The notes under the pieces are model-generated. The model ran no database searches and was not told the origin of the DNA. It saw nothing but the letters and a program-made list of their open reading frames with translations. From positions 8,694,001 to 8,758,000 of the forward strand of contig NC_021658.1 of assembly GCF_000418325.1 (NCBI RefSeq): a stretch of DNA of 64,000 bases, in the 5' to 3' direction. The position numbers and the translations under genes are program-made. This stretch comes from Sorangium cellulosum So0157-2 (GTDB lineage: Bacteria > Myxococcota_A > Polyangia > Polyangiales > Polyangiaceae). Shown here one piece after another: positions 17,125-25,955 of this stretch; the first letter of the stretch is position 1, and each line of letters starts with the position of its first letter.

Positions 17125-17497
17125 CGAAGAGCGCTGCGCTTCGCGACGCGAGCGCGCATCGTTTGCGCGAAGCAGGACGCGCGTCCGAAAGCGCGATTTC
17201 AGCGGCCGAACGCCGCGCCCTCGCGCCCTCGACGCGGGCTGCTTTGCGCTTGCGGAGCCTTTCCGGAGGCGGTAGAGCCGATGCTGCGCGGCCGGCGCTC
17301 GCGAGCCGGCCTGGAGCCGCGGGCTCTCGGCCTGCTGGTTCCAGGCTGGTCCTGCCGGGCAGGACGAGCCCGAACCGACCTGCGCACGGCTGTGCATGAC
17401 CCCCCTCACGCTCTCCTCTCCGCCCGATGCCCCCCGCCTCGCGGCACGGCTCGTGGCCCGCACCGTCCGGCTCGACGCTGACACGCTCGCGAGGATG
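17121..17497 (+). repeat. 377 bp direct duplication, copy 1
   Basis: As read, this is identical to 17625-18001 (offset 504 bp). It spans the region upstream of isochorismate synthase, its start codon and its first 34 codons, and stops at the same gaggatg where copy 2 continues into the real gene. Confidence 0.92.
17396..17497 (+). pseudogene. Truncated 5' copy of the isochorismate synthase gene
   Basis: The ATG and first 34 codons are the same as those of the intact gene at 17900. The reading then runs into the 12 bp repeat tract, giving an Arg-Gly polymer instead of the enzyme. The ribosome-binding region and upstream palindrome are duplicated too, so this copy could still be transcribed and translated into a useless peptide. 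Confidence 0.8.
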
Positions 17498-17626
17498 CGA
17501 GGGCGCGGGCGAGGGCGCGGGCGAGGGCGCGGGCGAGGGCGCGGGCGAGGGCGCGGGCGAGGGCGCGGGCGAGGGCGCGGGCGAGGGCGCGGGCGAGGGC
17601 GCGGGCGAGGGCGCGGGCGAGGGCGC
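17498..17626. repeat. 12 bp x about 11 tandem repeat (gagggcgcgggc)
   Basis: Near-perfect 12 bp units separate the two copies of the duplication. The same 12 bp motif occurs at the end of the first tract, so slippage or unequal recombination between the tracts readily explains the duplication. Confidence 0.92.
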
Positions 17627-18001
17627 GGCGAAGAGCGCTGCGCTTCGCGACGCGAGCGCGCATCGTTTGCGCGAAGCAGGACGCGCGTCCGAAAGCGCGA
17701 TTTCAGCGGCCGAACGCCGCGCCCTCGCGCCCTCGACGCGGGCTGCTTTGCGCTTGCGGAGCCTTTCCGGAGGCGGTAGAGCCGATGCTGCGCGGCCGGC
17801 GCTCGCGAGCCGGCCTGGAGCCGCGGGCTCTCGGCCTGCTGGTTCCAGGCTGGTCCTGCCGGGCAGGACGAGCCCGAACCGACCTGCGCACGGCTGTGCA
17901 TGACCCCCCTCACGCTCTCCTCTCCGCCCGATGCCCCCCGCCTCGCGGCACGGCTCGTGGCCCGCACCGTCCGGCTCGACGCTGACACGCTCGCGAGGAT
18001 G
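17625..18001 (+). repeat. 377 bp direct duplication, copy 2 (functional)
   Basis: Identical to 17121-17497 as read. This copy carries the functional start of the isochorismate synthase gene at 17900. Confidence 0.92.
17853..17869. promoter_or_regulatory. Palindrome upstream of isochorismate synthase
   Basis: gtcctgc-cgg-gcaggac is a perfect 7 bp inverted repeat whose right edge is 30 bp before the start codon. The same site occurs at 17349-17365 in copy 1. It could be an operator or an mRNA hairpin; no regulator is identified. Confidence 0.4.
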
Positions 18002-19180
18002 CCCGGCGGCATCTCGTCGCTCGCGGGGGACGGCGCGCGCGTCTGGATGCACCCCAGCGCGCAGCTGATCGCCCACGGGGTCGCCGCCCGCCTGGAGCTG
18101 CCGCACGGCATCGAGGGCGGCGTCGCGTGGATCCAGGAGGCGCTCTCGTCGATCGCCGCCTCCGACGCCGTGGGCCGCCCGGGCTGCGGCCCGGTGGCGC
18201 TCGGCGCCCTGCCGTTCGACCGGACCGAGCCGGCGGCGCTCGTCGTGCCGGCCCAGGTCGTCGGCGTGGCGCCCGACGGGACCGCGTGGGTCACCACCGT
18301 CGGCGAGGGCGCCGCCCCCGCGCCGCACCTGGAGCGGGCCGAGAGCCACCGGCGCTCGCCCGACAGCTTCACCCTCAAATCGGCGCTCCCGCACGAAGAG
18401 TGGTGCGGGCGCATCGCGCGCGCGGTGGCCGACATCCAGCACGGGGACCTCTCCAAGGTCGTGGTGGCGCGCGCGGTCGACGTCGAGGCGAACCGGCCCA
18501 TCGTCGTCGAGGAGGTCCTGCGCCGCCTCACCGCGCTCTACCCCTCGTGCGCGATCTTCCACGTCGACGGCTTCCTCGGCGCGAGCCCGGAGCTCCTGCT
18601 CTCGCGGCGCGGCCGCGCCGTCTCCTCGCACCCGCTCGCCGGCACGTACGCGGTCTCGGCCGACGTCGACGCCGATCGCCGGTTCTCCGAGGTCCTCCGG
18701 AAGTCGGCCAAGGACCAGCGCGAGCACCGCTTCGTGGTGGAGGCCGTCGCCGCGGCGCTCGCCCCGGAGTGCGCGTCGCTCGACGTCCCGAGCGAGCCGT
18801 CGATCCTGAGCCTCCGCAACGTGATGCACCTCGGCACCCCGGTCCACGGCCACCTCAAGGAGGCGGCGCCGGACGCGCTCACGCTCGCCGCGCGGCTGCA
18901 CCCGACGCCCGCCGTGTGCGGCACCCCGCGCGCCGCGGCGGAGGCCTGGCTCAGCGCGCACGAGGGCATCCGCCGCGGGCTCTACGCGGGGCTCGTGGGC
19001 TGGGTCGACGCCCGCGGCGACGGCGACTGGTTCATCGGCATCCGGAGCGCGACCGTCGACGGCGCGCGCGCCCGCATGGTCGCGGGCGTCGGGGTCGTCG
19101 CCGGCTCGAGCCCGGAGGCCGAGCTGGTCGAGACGCAGCTCAAGCTCCAGGCCATGCTCGCCGCCATCATCCGCCCGTGA
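17900..19180 (+). CDS. menF: Isochorismate synthase
   Basis: 426 residues. The chorismate-binding fold is clear: 'DLSKVVVARAVDVEANRPIV', 'FLGASPELLLSRRG', 'SSHPLAGTY', 'KDQREHRFVVEAV', 'LRNVMHLGTPVHGHL', 'LHPTPAVCGTPR', 'GLYAGLVGWVDARGDGDWFI' and 'VAGVGVVAGSSPEAELVETQ'. 'LHPTPAVCGTPR' and the preceding pattern separate isochorismate synthases (MenF/EntC/DhbC) from anthranilate synthases. The enzyme converts chorismate to isochorismate with Mg2+, feeding menaquinone or a catechol siderophore; no MenD or Ent/Dhb partner is in the window, so the product cannot be assigned. Only 184 bp separate it from the fused anthranilate synthase, another chorismate user. Its upstream region is duplicated. 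Confidence 0.85.
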   Translation: MTPLTLSSPPDAPRLAARLVARTVRLDADTLARMPGGISSLAGDGARVWMHPSAQLIAHGVAARLELPHGIEGGVAWIQEALSSIAASDAVGRPGCGPVALGALPFDRTEPAALVVPAQVVGVAPDGTAWVTTVGEGAAPAPHLERAESHRRSPDSFTLKSALPHEEWCGRIARAVADIQHGDLSKVVVARAVDVEANRPIVVEEVLRRLTALYPSCAIFHVDGFLGASPELLLSRRGRAVSSHPLAGTYAVSADVDADRRFSEVLRKSAKDQREHRFVVEAVAAALAPECASLDVPSEPSILSLRNVMHLGTPVHGHLKEAAPDALTLAARLHPTPAVCGTPRAAAEAWLSAHEGIRRGLYAGLVGWVDARGDGDWFIGIRSATVDGARARMVAGVGVVAGSSPEAELVETQLKLQAMLAAIIRP

Positions 19181-19364
19181 TCCCAGGGCCGCCGCCCGGG
19201 CGCCTCCCCCGCGCCGCGCCGGCAGGCTCCGCGCACCGTGCGCGCGCGCGGCGCGCGACACGCGGATGACGTGCCCGACGAACCCGTGCGCGCGGCGACG
19301 AAGCGGGTGCGGCGCGTATGCTGCACCGCGTATACTCGCCGCGTAGGTAGAAGGAGACGTGGTC

Positions 19365-21533
19365 GTGAAACGAGAGAGCAACATTACGCGGAGGGGCGTC
19401 GCGGTCCGGCGGGAGGTCGAAGATCTCGCCGTCGACGGCGCGATCCAGCCGGTCGTCGAGGCGCTCGACACCCACCTCGGCGTGGTCCTGGCGTCGAGCT
19501 ACGAGGTTCCGGGCCGGTACACGCGCTGGGACATCGGCTTCGTCGATCCCCCGCTGGTGCTCGTCTCCCGCGGTCGAGACTTCCGGTTCACCACGCTGAA
19601 CGAGCGCGGGCGCGTGCTCCTGCCGGCCATCGAGGAGGCCCTCCGGGGCTACGAGCCGATCGAGGCCGTCGAGCGCCGCCCCGACGAGGTGGTCGGCGCG
19701 GTCCGGCCGGCGGGCGAGCGGGTGCCGGAGGAGCTGCGCAGCCGGCAGCCGTCCATCTTCTCGGTGCTGCGTCGGATGATCGAGCTCTTCGGGGTCCCGG
19801 GCGATCCGCTCTTCGGGCTCTACGGCGCGTTCGCGTACGATCTCGCCTTCCAGTTCGAGCCCATCCGGCTCCGCCTCGAGCGCCCGGCGGATCAGCGGGA
19901 TCTCGTCCTCTACCTCCCCGACGAGATCGTCGCCGTCGACCACCGCCGCGAGCGGGCGACGCGCACGCGCTACGAGCTCAAGTTCGGCGATCGCTCGACC
20001 GAGGGGCTGCCGCGCGACGGCGCGACGCGCCCCTACGTGGGCGCCCACAGCGCGCCGCCGAACGAGTACGCGCCGGGCGAGTATGCCGCGCTGGTGCGGG
20101 TCGCGCGGGAGTCGTTCAAGCGGGGCGATCTCTTCGAGGTGGTCCCGGGCCAGACGTTCTACGAGCCGTGCCCCGTCGCGCCCACCGAGCTGTTCCAGCG
20201 CCTGCGCGAGCGCAACCCGGCGCCTTACGGCTTCCTGATGAACCTCGGCGAGGCCGAGTACCTGGTCGGCGCCTCGCCGGAGATGTACGTCCGCGTCGAG
20301 GGCAACCGCATCGAGACCTGCCCCATCTCGGGCACCATCCCGCGCGGCAGCGACCCGATCGCCGACGCGGCGCAGATCGCGCGCCTGCTCGCCTCAGCGA
20401 AGGACGAGTCGGAGCTCACGATGTGCACGGACGTCGATCGCAACGACAAGTCCCGCATCTGCGTGCCGGGGAGCGTGCGCGTGATCGGCCGCCGGCAGAT
20501 CGAGATGTACTCGCGGCTGATCCACACGGTCGATCACGTCGAGGGGCGGCTGCGCGACGGGTTCGACGGGCTCGACGCGTTCCTGGCGCACACGTGGGCG
20601 GTCACGGTCACGGGGGCGCCGAAGGCCTGGGCCATGCAGTTCATCGAGGATCACGAGCGCTCGCCGCGCGCGTGGTACGGCGCCGCGGTCGGGCTCATCG
20701 GCTTCGACGGCAGCATGAACACGGGGCTGACGCTGCGCACGATCCGGATCAAGGACGGCGTGGCGCAGATCCGGGCGGGCGCGACGCTGCTCTACGACTC
20801 GGATCCCGACGAGGAGGAGCGCGAGACCCACGTGAAGGCGTCGGCGCTCATCGACGCGATCCGGAGGCCGCGCGGGGTGCCCACGACGGCGCCTGCGGCG
20901 ATCAACCCGGTGCCGGGGGGCGGCCTCAAGGTGCTGCTCGTCGATCACCAGGACTCGTTCGTGCACACGCTGGCCAACTACCTCCGGCAGACGGGCGCCG
21001 AGGTGGTGACGCTGCGCGCCGGCTTTCCGCACAAGGAGCTCGACGCCTACGCGCCCGATCTGGTGGTGCTCTCGCCGGGCCCCGGTACGCCGAGCGATTT
21101 CGATCTCTCGGGGACGCTCTCGGCGCTGCTCGAGCGGCGGCTGCCGGTGTTCGGCGTCTGCCTGGGCCTGCAGGGGATGGTCGAGCACTTCGGCGGCAAG
21201 CTCGGCGTGCTCGACTACCCGATGCACGGCAAGGCCTCGAAGGTGCGCGTGCTGGGCGGGCGCATCTTCGAGGGGCTGCCGCGCGAGTTCCACGCGGGGC
21301 GCTACCATTCGCTCCACGCGCTGCGCGACGCGCTCCCCGCGTCCCTGAAGATCACGGCGGAGACCGAGGACGGGGTCGTGATGGCGATCGAGCACGCGGA
21401 GCTGCCGATGGCCGCGGTGCAGTTCCACCCCGAGTCGATCCTCTCGCAGGACGACGACGTGGGGCTGCGGCTCGTGCGCAACGCGGTGGCCGAGCTGCGC
21501 CGCGGGGCGCGCGGTGAAGCGGTAAAGCGATAA
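19365..21533 (+). CDS. trpE(G): Fused anthranilate synthase TrpE-TrpG
   Basis: 722 residues. The TrpE part (about 1-510) has 'FELVVPGQTFYEP'-type sequence ('FEVVPGQTFYEPC'), 'GASPEMYVRVEGNRIETCPI', 'ISGTIPRG', 'DVDRNDKSRICVPGSV' and 'VTVTGAPKAWAMQFIEDHE'. After a short linker comes a class I glutamine amidotransferase: 'LVDHQDSFVHTLANYL', 'LSPGPGTPSDFDL', the nucleophile Cys in 'FGVCLGLQGM', 'YHSLHA', and His/Glu in 'QFHPESI'. One polypeptide thus makes ammonia from glutamine and turns chorismate into anthranilate, the first step of tryptophan synthesis. This fused architecture is known from alpha-proteobacteria and some others. GTG at 19365 is preferred over GTG 19359 because AAGGAG lies eight bases before it. 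No Trp-codon leader peptide was found upstream. Confidence 0.92.
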   Translation: MKRESNITRRGVAVRREVEDLAVDGAIQPVVEALDTHLGVVLASSYEVPGRYTRWDIGFVDPPLVLVSRGRDFRFTTLNERGRVLLPAIEEALRGYEPIEAVERRPDEVVGAVRPAGERVPEELRSRQPSIFSVLRRMIELFGVPGDPLFGLYGAFAYDLAFQFEPIRLRLERPADQRDLVLYLPDEIVAVDHRRERATRTRYELKFGDRSTEGLPRDGATRPYVGAHSAPPNEYAPGEYAALVRVARESFKRGDLFEVVPGQTFYEPCPVAPTELFQRLRERNPAPYGFLMNLGEAEYLVGASPEMYVRVEGNRIETCPISGTIPRGSDPIADAAQIARLLASAKDESELTMCTDVDRNDKSRICVPGSVRVIGRRQIEMYSRLIHTVDHVEGRLRDGFDGLDAFLAHTWAVTVTGAPKAWAMQFIEDHERSPRAWYGAAVGLIGFDGSMNTGLTLRTIRIKDGVAQIRAGATLLYDSDPDEEERETHVKASALIDAIRRPRGVPTTAPAAINPVPGGGLKVLLVDHQDSFVHTLANYLRQTGAEVVTLRAGFPHKELDAYAPDLVVLSPGPGTPSDFDLSGTLSALLERRLPVFGVCLGLQGMVEHFGGKLGVLDYPMHGKASKVRVLGGRIFEGLPREFHAGRYHSLHALRDALPASLKITAETEDGVVMAIEHAELPMAAVQFHPESILSQDDDVGLRLVRNAVAELRRGARGEAVKR

Positions 21534-21858
21534 GGCGGCGCAGGGCCGGGCGCCTCGATCGCCCGGCCCCGCGAGGGGGAGTGAGCCGCGCGGCGCACCC
21601 CCTCTCGCGGGCCGGCTGAACCGTTTGAACGGTTTCAGACCACAAAATGAAAAAGCGCCGCCGGGGCCTCGGGGGGGGAAAGGCCACGCCAGCGACGCTG
21701 GGCTGCCTTATTGCACCGGGCGTGCCATGGCGTGATTCCGTCGTCGTCGGGCATTTCGCAGGGTCGTCCGGGGCGATCGTTTCGCTTCTGCAATTGCAGC
21801 GCTGCACGCCTGCAACCACGGGGCGCCGCGAGGACAGCCTTGCGGCGCCGGGGAAAGG
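21534..21858. other. Intergenic region between convergent genes
   Basis: 325 bp between convergent trpE(G) and the GNAT gene. It holds the hairpin at 21543-21569 and a small palindrome, aaccgtt-tg-aacggtt, at 21619-21634. A further weak hairpin followed by CTTTTT on the minus strand lies near 21650-21690. No gene is seen. Confidence 0.5.
21543..21569 (+). terminator. Stem-loop after trpE(G)
   Basis: A perfect 10 bp stem (gggccgggcg with cgcccggccc) and 7 nt loop start nine bases after the trpE(G) stop. There is no T-run, but position and stability fit a terminator. Confidence 0.6.
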
Positions 21859-22686
21859 TCAGGTCGGCAATCGCTGGTTTCCCTTTCGCTGCACAAAGAC
21901 ACCCTTGCTGTAGGCCATGAAGAACCCGAGCCGCAGGGCGTTGCGCTCCGTGGGGATGCCCGGGCTCGCGCTGATGCACGCCAGGCGGCGGCCCCGCTCG
22001 CGCACCCGCTCGAGGCGGCGGACGATGAGCAGCTGCTGAATGCCGCGCTCGCGGAACCGGGGGAGCACCGAGGCGCCGAAGAGCGCGGCGCCGTCGCCGG
22101 CGATCTCCACGCTGCCGCCGCCGGCGGGCTCGCCGTTCACGAGCGCCAGGTACGAGTCGCAGCCGGGCTGCGCGACCACGCGGCGGGTGATCTCGAAGAG
22201 CGCCGGCGTGAGCGGCTCGTCCTCGACCCGGAAACCGCTCGTCGACACCTCGATGAACGCCCGGACCTGCGCCTCGTCGCCCGGATCGACGCGCACGATC
22301 TCGAGCCCCGCGGGGCCGCCGTGCGGCGCCAGCGCGCGGAGATCCTCGTCCGGCGCGATCTCGCGCGCGAGCACGTTCTCGAACTCGCGCAGCGCGAACC
22401 CGCGCTCGGCGAGGCCGCGCACCAGCGACTCGTGCGCGAAGGGACAGACCTGGATCTGCGGCTCCATGTCCCGCGCCGCGTAGAACGCCACGAGGCGATC
22501 GAGGTCCTCGCTGGAGACGGGCCCATCGAGCCCGAGCCCCGCGGCGAAGTTGCCCCAGGAGCCGTCTCCATCGAAGGCCATCCACCCGCCCGCGATGGGC
22601 TCGGCGCAGGCGACCACGGAGGAGGTGCCGAGCGCCAGCCGGCGCTCCTCGATCCGCGCGATCTCGACGTACGAAAGCTTCGGCAT
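21859..22686 (-). CDS. GNAT-family N-acetyltransferase
   Basis: 275 residues. The C-terminal part carries a GNAT fold: 'YLALVNGEPAGGGSVEIAGD', 'AALFGASVLPRFRERGIQQL' (the R/Q-x-x-G-x-A-type acetyl-CoA loop, here RERGIQ), 'LIVRRLERVRERGRRLACIS' and 'NALRLGFFMAYSKGVFV'. The N-terminal half ('AFDGDGSWGNFAAGLGLDG') resembles the partner half-domain of double-GNAT proteins. The substrate is unknown. GAGGTG precedes the chosen ATG; an in-frame ATG lies five codons upstream. It stands alone between convergent trpE(G) and divergent argG. Confidence 0.82.
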   Translation of the reverse strand: MPKLSYVEIARIEERRLALGTSSVVACAEPIAGGWMAFDGDGSWGNFAAGLGLDGPVSSEDLDRLVAFYAARDMEPQIQVCPFAHESLVRGLAERGFALREFENVLAREIAPDEDLRALAPHGGPAGLEIVRVDPGDEAQVRAFIEVSTSGFRVEDEPLTPALFEITRRVVAQPGCDSYLALVNGEPAGGGSVEIAGDGAALFGASVLPRFRERGIQQLLIVRRLERVRERGRRLACISASPGIPTERNALRLGFFMAYSKGVFVQRKGNQRLPT

Positions 22687-22847
22687 GGGCGTGCACCTCA
22701 TCGGAATCGGAGAAGAGAAGAGCTCGCGTGACGCGGCGCCCGCCATCCTAGTACCTCGCCGCCCAGGCGGCCCGCTCTCTCCGGCGCGCCGCCGCCCGGC
22801 GATCTCCGCTCGCGCCTCCGCGGGCGTTGCGACTATGCTGCGCCGCC

Positions 22848-24200
22848 ATGAGTAGGATCTTCCGTTCACTTCCCCCGGCCGGCACCCACCTCGGCATCGC
22901 GTTCTCGGGCGGGCTCGACACGCGGTGCGCGGTGGCGTGGCTCTCGCGCAACGGGCTCAAGGTGCACGCGTACACCGCCGATCTGGCGCAGCCGGACGAG
23001 GACTCCCCCGGCGACATCCCGCCGATCGCCCTGCAGCACGGCGCCGTCTCCGCCAAGCTGGTGGACTGTCGCGACGCCCTCGTCCACGAGGGCATCCTGG
23101 CCATCCAGTGCGGCGCCTTCCACCTCTCGACGGGCGGCAAGAAATACTTCAACACCACGCCGCTCGGCCGCGCGGTGACCACGACCGCGATCGTGCGCGC
23201 CATGCGCGACGACGACGTCCACGTCTTCGGCGACGGCAGCACGCACAAGGGCAACGACATCCAGCGGTTCTATCGCTACGGCATCTTCGTCGACCCCTCG
23301 CTCAAGATCTACAAGCCCTGGCTCGACCCGAAGTTCGTGGGAGAGCTCGGCGGGCGCAAGGAGATGAGCGAGTACCTCGAGCGCCACAGCCTGCCCTACC
23401 GCATGGGGACGGAGAAGGCGTACAGCACCGACGCCAACGTGCTCGGCGCGACGCACGAGGCGAAGGACCTCGAGCACCTGAACACCGGGATCAAGATCGT
23501 CCAGCCCATCATGGGCGTCGCCTCCTTCCGGCCGGAGGTCGCCATCGAGGCCGAGACGGTCACCCTCGGGTTCGAGCGCGGCGTCCCGACGACGATCGAC
23601 GGCAAGCGCTACGGCTCGCTGTTCGAGCTGTTCGTCGAGTGCAACCGGATCGGCGGGCGCCACGGGCTCGGCATGAGCGATCAGATCGAGAACCGGGTGA
23701 TCGACGCGAAGAGCCGCGGCATCTACGAGGCGCCGGGCATGGCCCTGCTCCACGCCGTCTACGAGCGGCTCCTGTCCGCCATCCACAACGAGAACACCCT
23801 CGACGTGTACTTCACCCAGGGCCGCCGCCTCGGGCGCCTGCTCTACGAGGGCAAGTGGTACGACCCCGAGGCCATGATGCTGAAGGACGCGCTCTCGCGC
23901 TGGATCGCGCCCGGCGTCACCGGCGAGGTGACGCTCGAGCTGCGCCGCGGCGACGACTACAGCATCCTGAACACGCGCGCCGACTACATGGCCTATGCGC
24001 CGCACAAGCTCTCGATGGAGAAGGTCGAAGAGGCCTACTTCACCCCGGAGGACCGCATCGGCGCGCTCGAGCTCCAGAACCTGTCGGTGACGGACAACCG
24101 TCAGCTCCTGATCCACCTCATCGAGAGCACCCAGGCCCTCGGCCCGGGCGGCGCCCCCGCCATCGGCGAGCTGCTCGGCGGCGACAAGCCGAAGGAGTGA
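22848..24200 (+). CDS. argG: Argininosuccinate synthase
   Basis: 450 residues, the length of the E. coli-type ArgG (about 447) rather than the shorter 400-residue form. The PP-loop ATP site is 'IAFSGGLDT' (17-25). Other family segments are 'HVFGDGSTHKGNDIQRFYRYG', split here as 'FGDGSTHKGNDIQRF' and 'YGIFVDPSLKIYKPW', then 'YSTDANVLGATHEAKDLEHL' and 'GRRHGLGMSDQIENRVIDAK'-like 'HGLGMSDQIENRVIDAK'. It condenses citrulline and aspartate with ATP to argininosuccinate in arginine synthesis. An in-frame TTG seven codons earlier is less likely. TATGCT at 22834-22839 lies so close to the ATG that a leaderless transcript is possible. No other arg gene is adjacent. Confidence 0.92.
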   Translation: MSRIFRSLPPAGTHLGIAFSGGLDTRCAVAWLSRNGLKVHAYTADLAQPDEDSPGDIPPIALQHGAVSAKLVDCRDALVHEGILAIQCGAFHLSTGGKKYFNTTPLGRAVTTTAIVRAMRDDDVHVFGDGSTHKGNDIQRFYRYGIFVDPSLKIYKPWLDPKFVGELGGRKEMSEYLERHSLPYRMGTEKAYSTDANVLGATHEAKDLEHLNTGIKIVQPIMGVASFRPEVAIEAETVTLGFERGVPTTIDGKRYGSLFELFVECNRIGGRHGLGMSDQIENRVIDAKSRGIYEAPGMALLHAVYERLLSAIHNENTLDVYFTQGRRLGRLLYEGKWYDPEAMMLKDALSRWIAPGVTGEVTLELRRGDDYSILNTRADYMAYAPHKLSMEKVEEAYFTPEDRIGALELQNLSVTDNRQLLIHLIESTQALGPGGAPAIGELLGGDKPKE

Positions 24201-24206
24201 TCGGGC

Positions 24207-24230
24207 GAGGCGGCGAGCCGCCTCTCTCTT
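24207..24230 (+). terminator. Terminator after argG
   Basis: gaggcgg-cgag-ccgcctc forms a perfect 7 bp stem with a tetraloop, seven bases after the argG stop, followed by the pyrimidine-rich tctctt. Confidence 0.7.
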
Positions 24231-24453
24231 CGCCGGGCGCGCGCGTGTTCACCAGCGCGCGCGCCGCCTCTCCACAGGAGCTGCCCGGCTGCTCACCGGG
24301 AGCTGTTCACCTGAAGCTGTTCACCGGAACCGGAACAAGCGTCCGGGCGATCCCCTCCCGTGCCGGGTGGGGTTGCGCTCGGTCCGCACCTGGGTCACCA
24401 AGAACGGGCGAACACCGGCCCGCCGCGAGCGGCGCCGGCCCAGGGAGGTGGTC

Positions 24454-24813
24454 ATGAAGACGCTCATCATCCAGGCGATCGCCGCGGGCATCGCGGTCCT
24501 CATCGGCGCGAAGCTCATGCCCGGCGTGCGGATTCGCAGGACCCAGACGGCGCTCGTCGTCGCCGCCGTGTTCACGCTGCTGAACCTCCTCCTCGGATGG
24601 CTCGTGAAGTTCCTGGTCGCCGTGGCGCTCCTGCCCGCCGCCATCCTCACGCTCGGCCTGGCCTACCTCTTCTTCGGCCTCGTCGTGAACTCCGTGCTGC
24701 TCTGGGCGACGGACAAGCTCATCGACGACTTCGAGATCCGCGGGCTCGGGTCGCTCTTCGGCACGGCCGCCCTGGTCTCCTTCGCCGGGTGGCTCCTGCC
24801 GCGCATCCTCTGA
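24454..24813 (+). CDS. Phage-holin-family (PF04020-like) membrane protein
   Basis: 119 residues with four hydrophobic helices, around 4-20, 32-50, 54-78 and 98-116. The order and motifs, such as 'GAKLMPGVRI', 'TALVVAAVFTLLNLLLGWLV', 'LPAAILTLGLAYLFFGLVVN' and 'DDFEIRGLGSLFGTAALVS', match the widespread four-helix 'mycobacterial phage holin superfamily IV' proteins. Most chromosomal members are not in prophages, and their role is unknown; there is no phage context here. A strong GGGAGG precedes the ATG. It is a single-gene unit. Confidence 0.8.
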   Translation: MKTLIIQAIAAGIAVLIGAKLMPGVRIRRTQTALVVAAVFTLLNLLLGWLVKFLVAVALLPAAILTLGLAYLFFGLVVNSVLLWATDKLIDDFEIRGLGSLFGTAALVSFAGWLLPRIL

Positions 24814-24906
24814 TCGGCCCCGACCTCCCGGCCGACATGGACCGCAAGGCCCGCCGGCGGAGCCGCGCCGCGGCGCCGGTCGGCCGCGGCGCTCCTCGTC
24901 GAGGGC

Positions 24907-25890
24907 CTACCAGCGGTGGTGAACCGCCGCCCGCAGCCGGCGATCGTAGATCGCGCGGATCTTCGCCATCGTCTCCGGCGGCAGGGCCGGCAGGTCCGCC
25001 GCGCTCGCGTTCTGGTCGACCTGATCGGGCCGCTTCGCCCCGGGGATCACGCACGTCACCGCGTCCTGCATGAGGATCCAGCGCATCGTCCACGCGCCCA
25101 TGCTCACGCCGGCGGGCACGAGCGGGCGGAGCTCCTCGACCACCTCGAGGCCGAGGTCGAAGTCGACCCCGGAGAACGTCTCCCCCTTGTCGAACGCGGC
25201 GCCCTCGCGGTTGAAGTTGCGGTGATCGTCGGCCGCGAACGTCGTCGCGGCGCTCATCTTGCCGGTGAGCAGCCCCGAGGAGAGCGGCAGCCGCGCCAGG
25301 ATCCCGACCTGACGGCGCTTCGCCTCGGGGAAGAAGAGCTCGGCCGGGCGCTGCCGGAGCACGTTGTAGATGATCTGCACCGACTGGACGCCGGGGTATT
25401 CGATCGCCTTGAGCGCCTCTTCCACCCGCTCGACGCTGACCCCGTAGAAGCGGACCTTGCCCGCCTTCACCAGCCGATCGAGGACATCGAACACCTCGGG
25501 ACGATAGTAGACGTCCGTCGGCGGGCAGTGCAGCTGGACGAGGTCGAGCGCGTCCGTCTCGAGGTTCTTCAGGCTGCGCTCGATGAACGCCGTGAGGTTC
25601 CCCTCGCTGTAGCTGTCCGCCGTGTGCGGGCTCAGCCGCCGGCCCGCCTTCGTCGCGATGACGATCTCCTCGCGCCGCTCCCGCCGCAGGCGCGCGAGCA
25701 ACCGCTCGCTCCGGCCGTCGCCGTACACGTCCGCGGTGTCGAAGAAGTTCACCCCGCGATCGACGGCCCGGTGCAGCGCCGCGACCGACTCCTTGTCGTC
25801 GACGTCGCCCCAGGTGCCCCCGATCGCCCAGGCGCCGAAGCTCACTGAGGAGATGCGGAGACCCGTTCTGCCAAGAGGTCGATATTCCAT
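24907..25890 (-). CDS. Aldo/keto reductase
   Basis: 327 residues with the full (alpha/beta)8 AKR pattern. The start is 'MEYRPLGRTGLRISSVSFGA'. The catalytic tetrad is visible as Asp and Tyr in 'NFFDTADVYGDGRSE', Lys in 'IATKAGRR' and His in 'DLVQLHCPP'. The NADPH-binding end includes 'CVIPGAKRPDQVDQN'. It belongs to the general AKR11/12-like oxidoreductases that reduce aldehydes or ketones; the substrate is unknown. It ends 65 bp before, and is on the same strand as, the MutS-like gene, so the two may be cotranscribed, though no functional link is evident. Confidence 0.88.
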   Translation of the reverse strand: MEYRPLGRTGLRISSVSFGAWAIGGTWGDVDDKESVAALHRAVDRGVNFFDTADVYGDGRSERLLARLRRERREEIVIATKAGRRLSPHTADSYSEGNLTAFIERSLKNLETDALDLVQLHCPPTDVYYRPEVFDVLDRLVKAGKVRFYGVSVERVEEALKAIEYPGVQSVQIIYNVLRQRPAELFFPEAKRRQVGILARLPLSSGLLTGKMSAATTFAADDHRNFNREGAAFDKGETFSGVDFDLGLEVVEELRPLVPAGVSMGAWTMRWILMQDAVTCVIPGAKRPDQVDQNASAADLPALPPETMAKIRAIYDRRLRAAVHHRW

Positions 25891-25955
25891 GGCGGCGCAT
25901 ACAACCAGATTTTTCCGCCCCCGGCGAGCGCGCCTTTCCGCCGGCCGGCGCGCGC

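Larger units (their letters stand above)
16727..17899. other. Repeat-rich intergenic region with duplicated menF 5' end
   Basis: 1.17 kb between the divergent ABC operon and isochorismate synthase gene. It contains two G/C-rich simple-repeat tracts (17030-17124 and 17498-17626) and the first copy of a 377 bp direct duplication that carries the menF upstream region and first 34 codons. Long open frames on both strands (Arg/Pro or Ala/Glu/Gly repeats) are products of the 6/12 bp repeats and are not considered genes. Confidence 0.7.

Noticed and set aside
16912..18531. Long antisense frame with Arg-Pro repeats
   Set aside because: Produced by the 6/12 bp G/C repeats and overlapping the real isochorismate synthase gene on the other strand.
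24454..24813. Prophage remnant suggested by the holin-family protein
   Set aside because: No phage genes, integrase or att sites nearby. This family is widespread on chromosomes outside phages.
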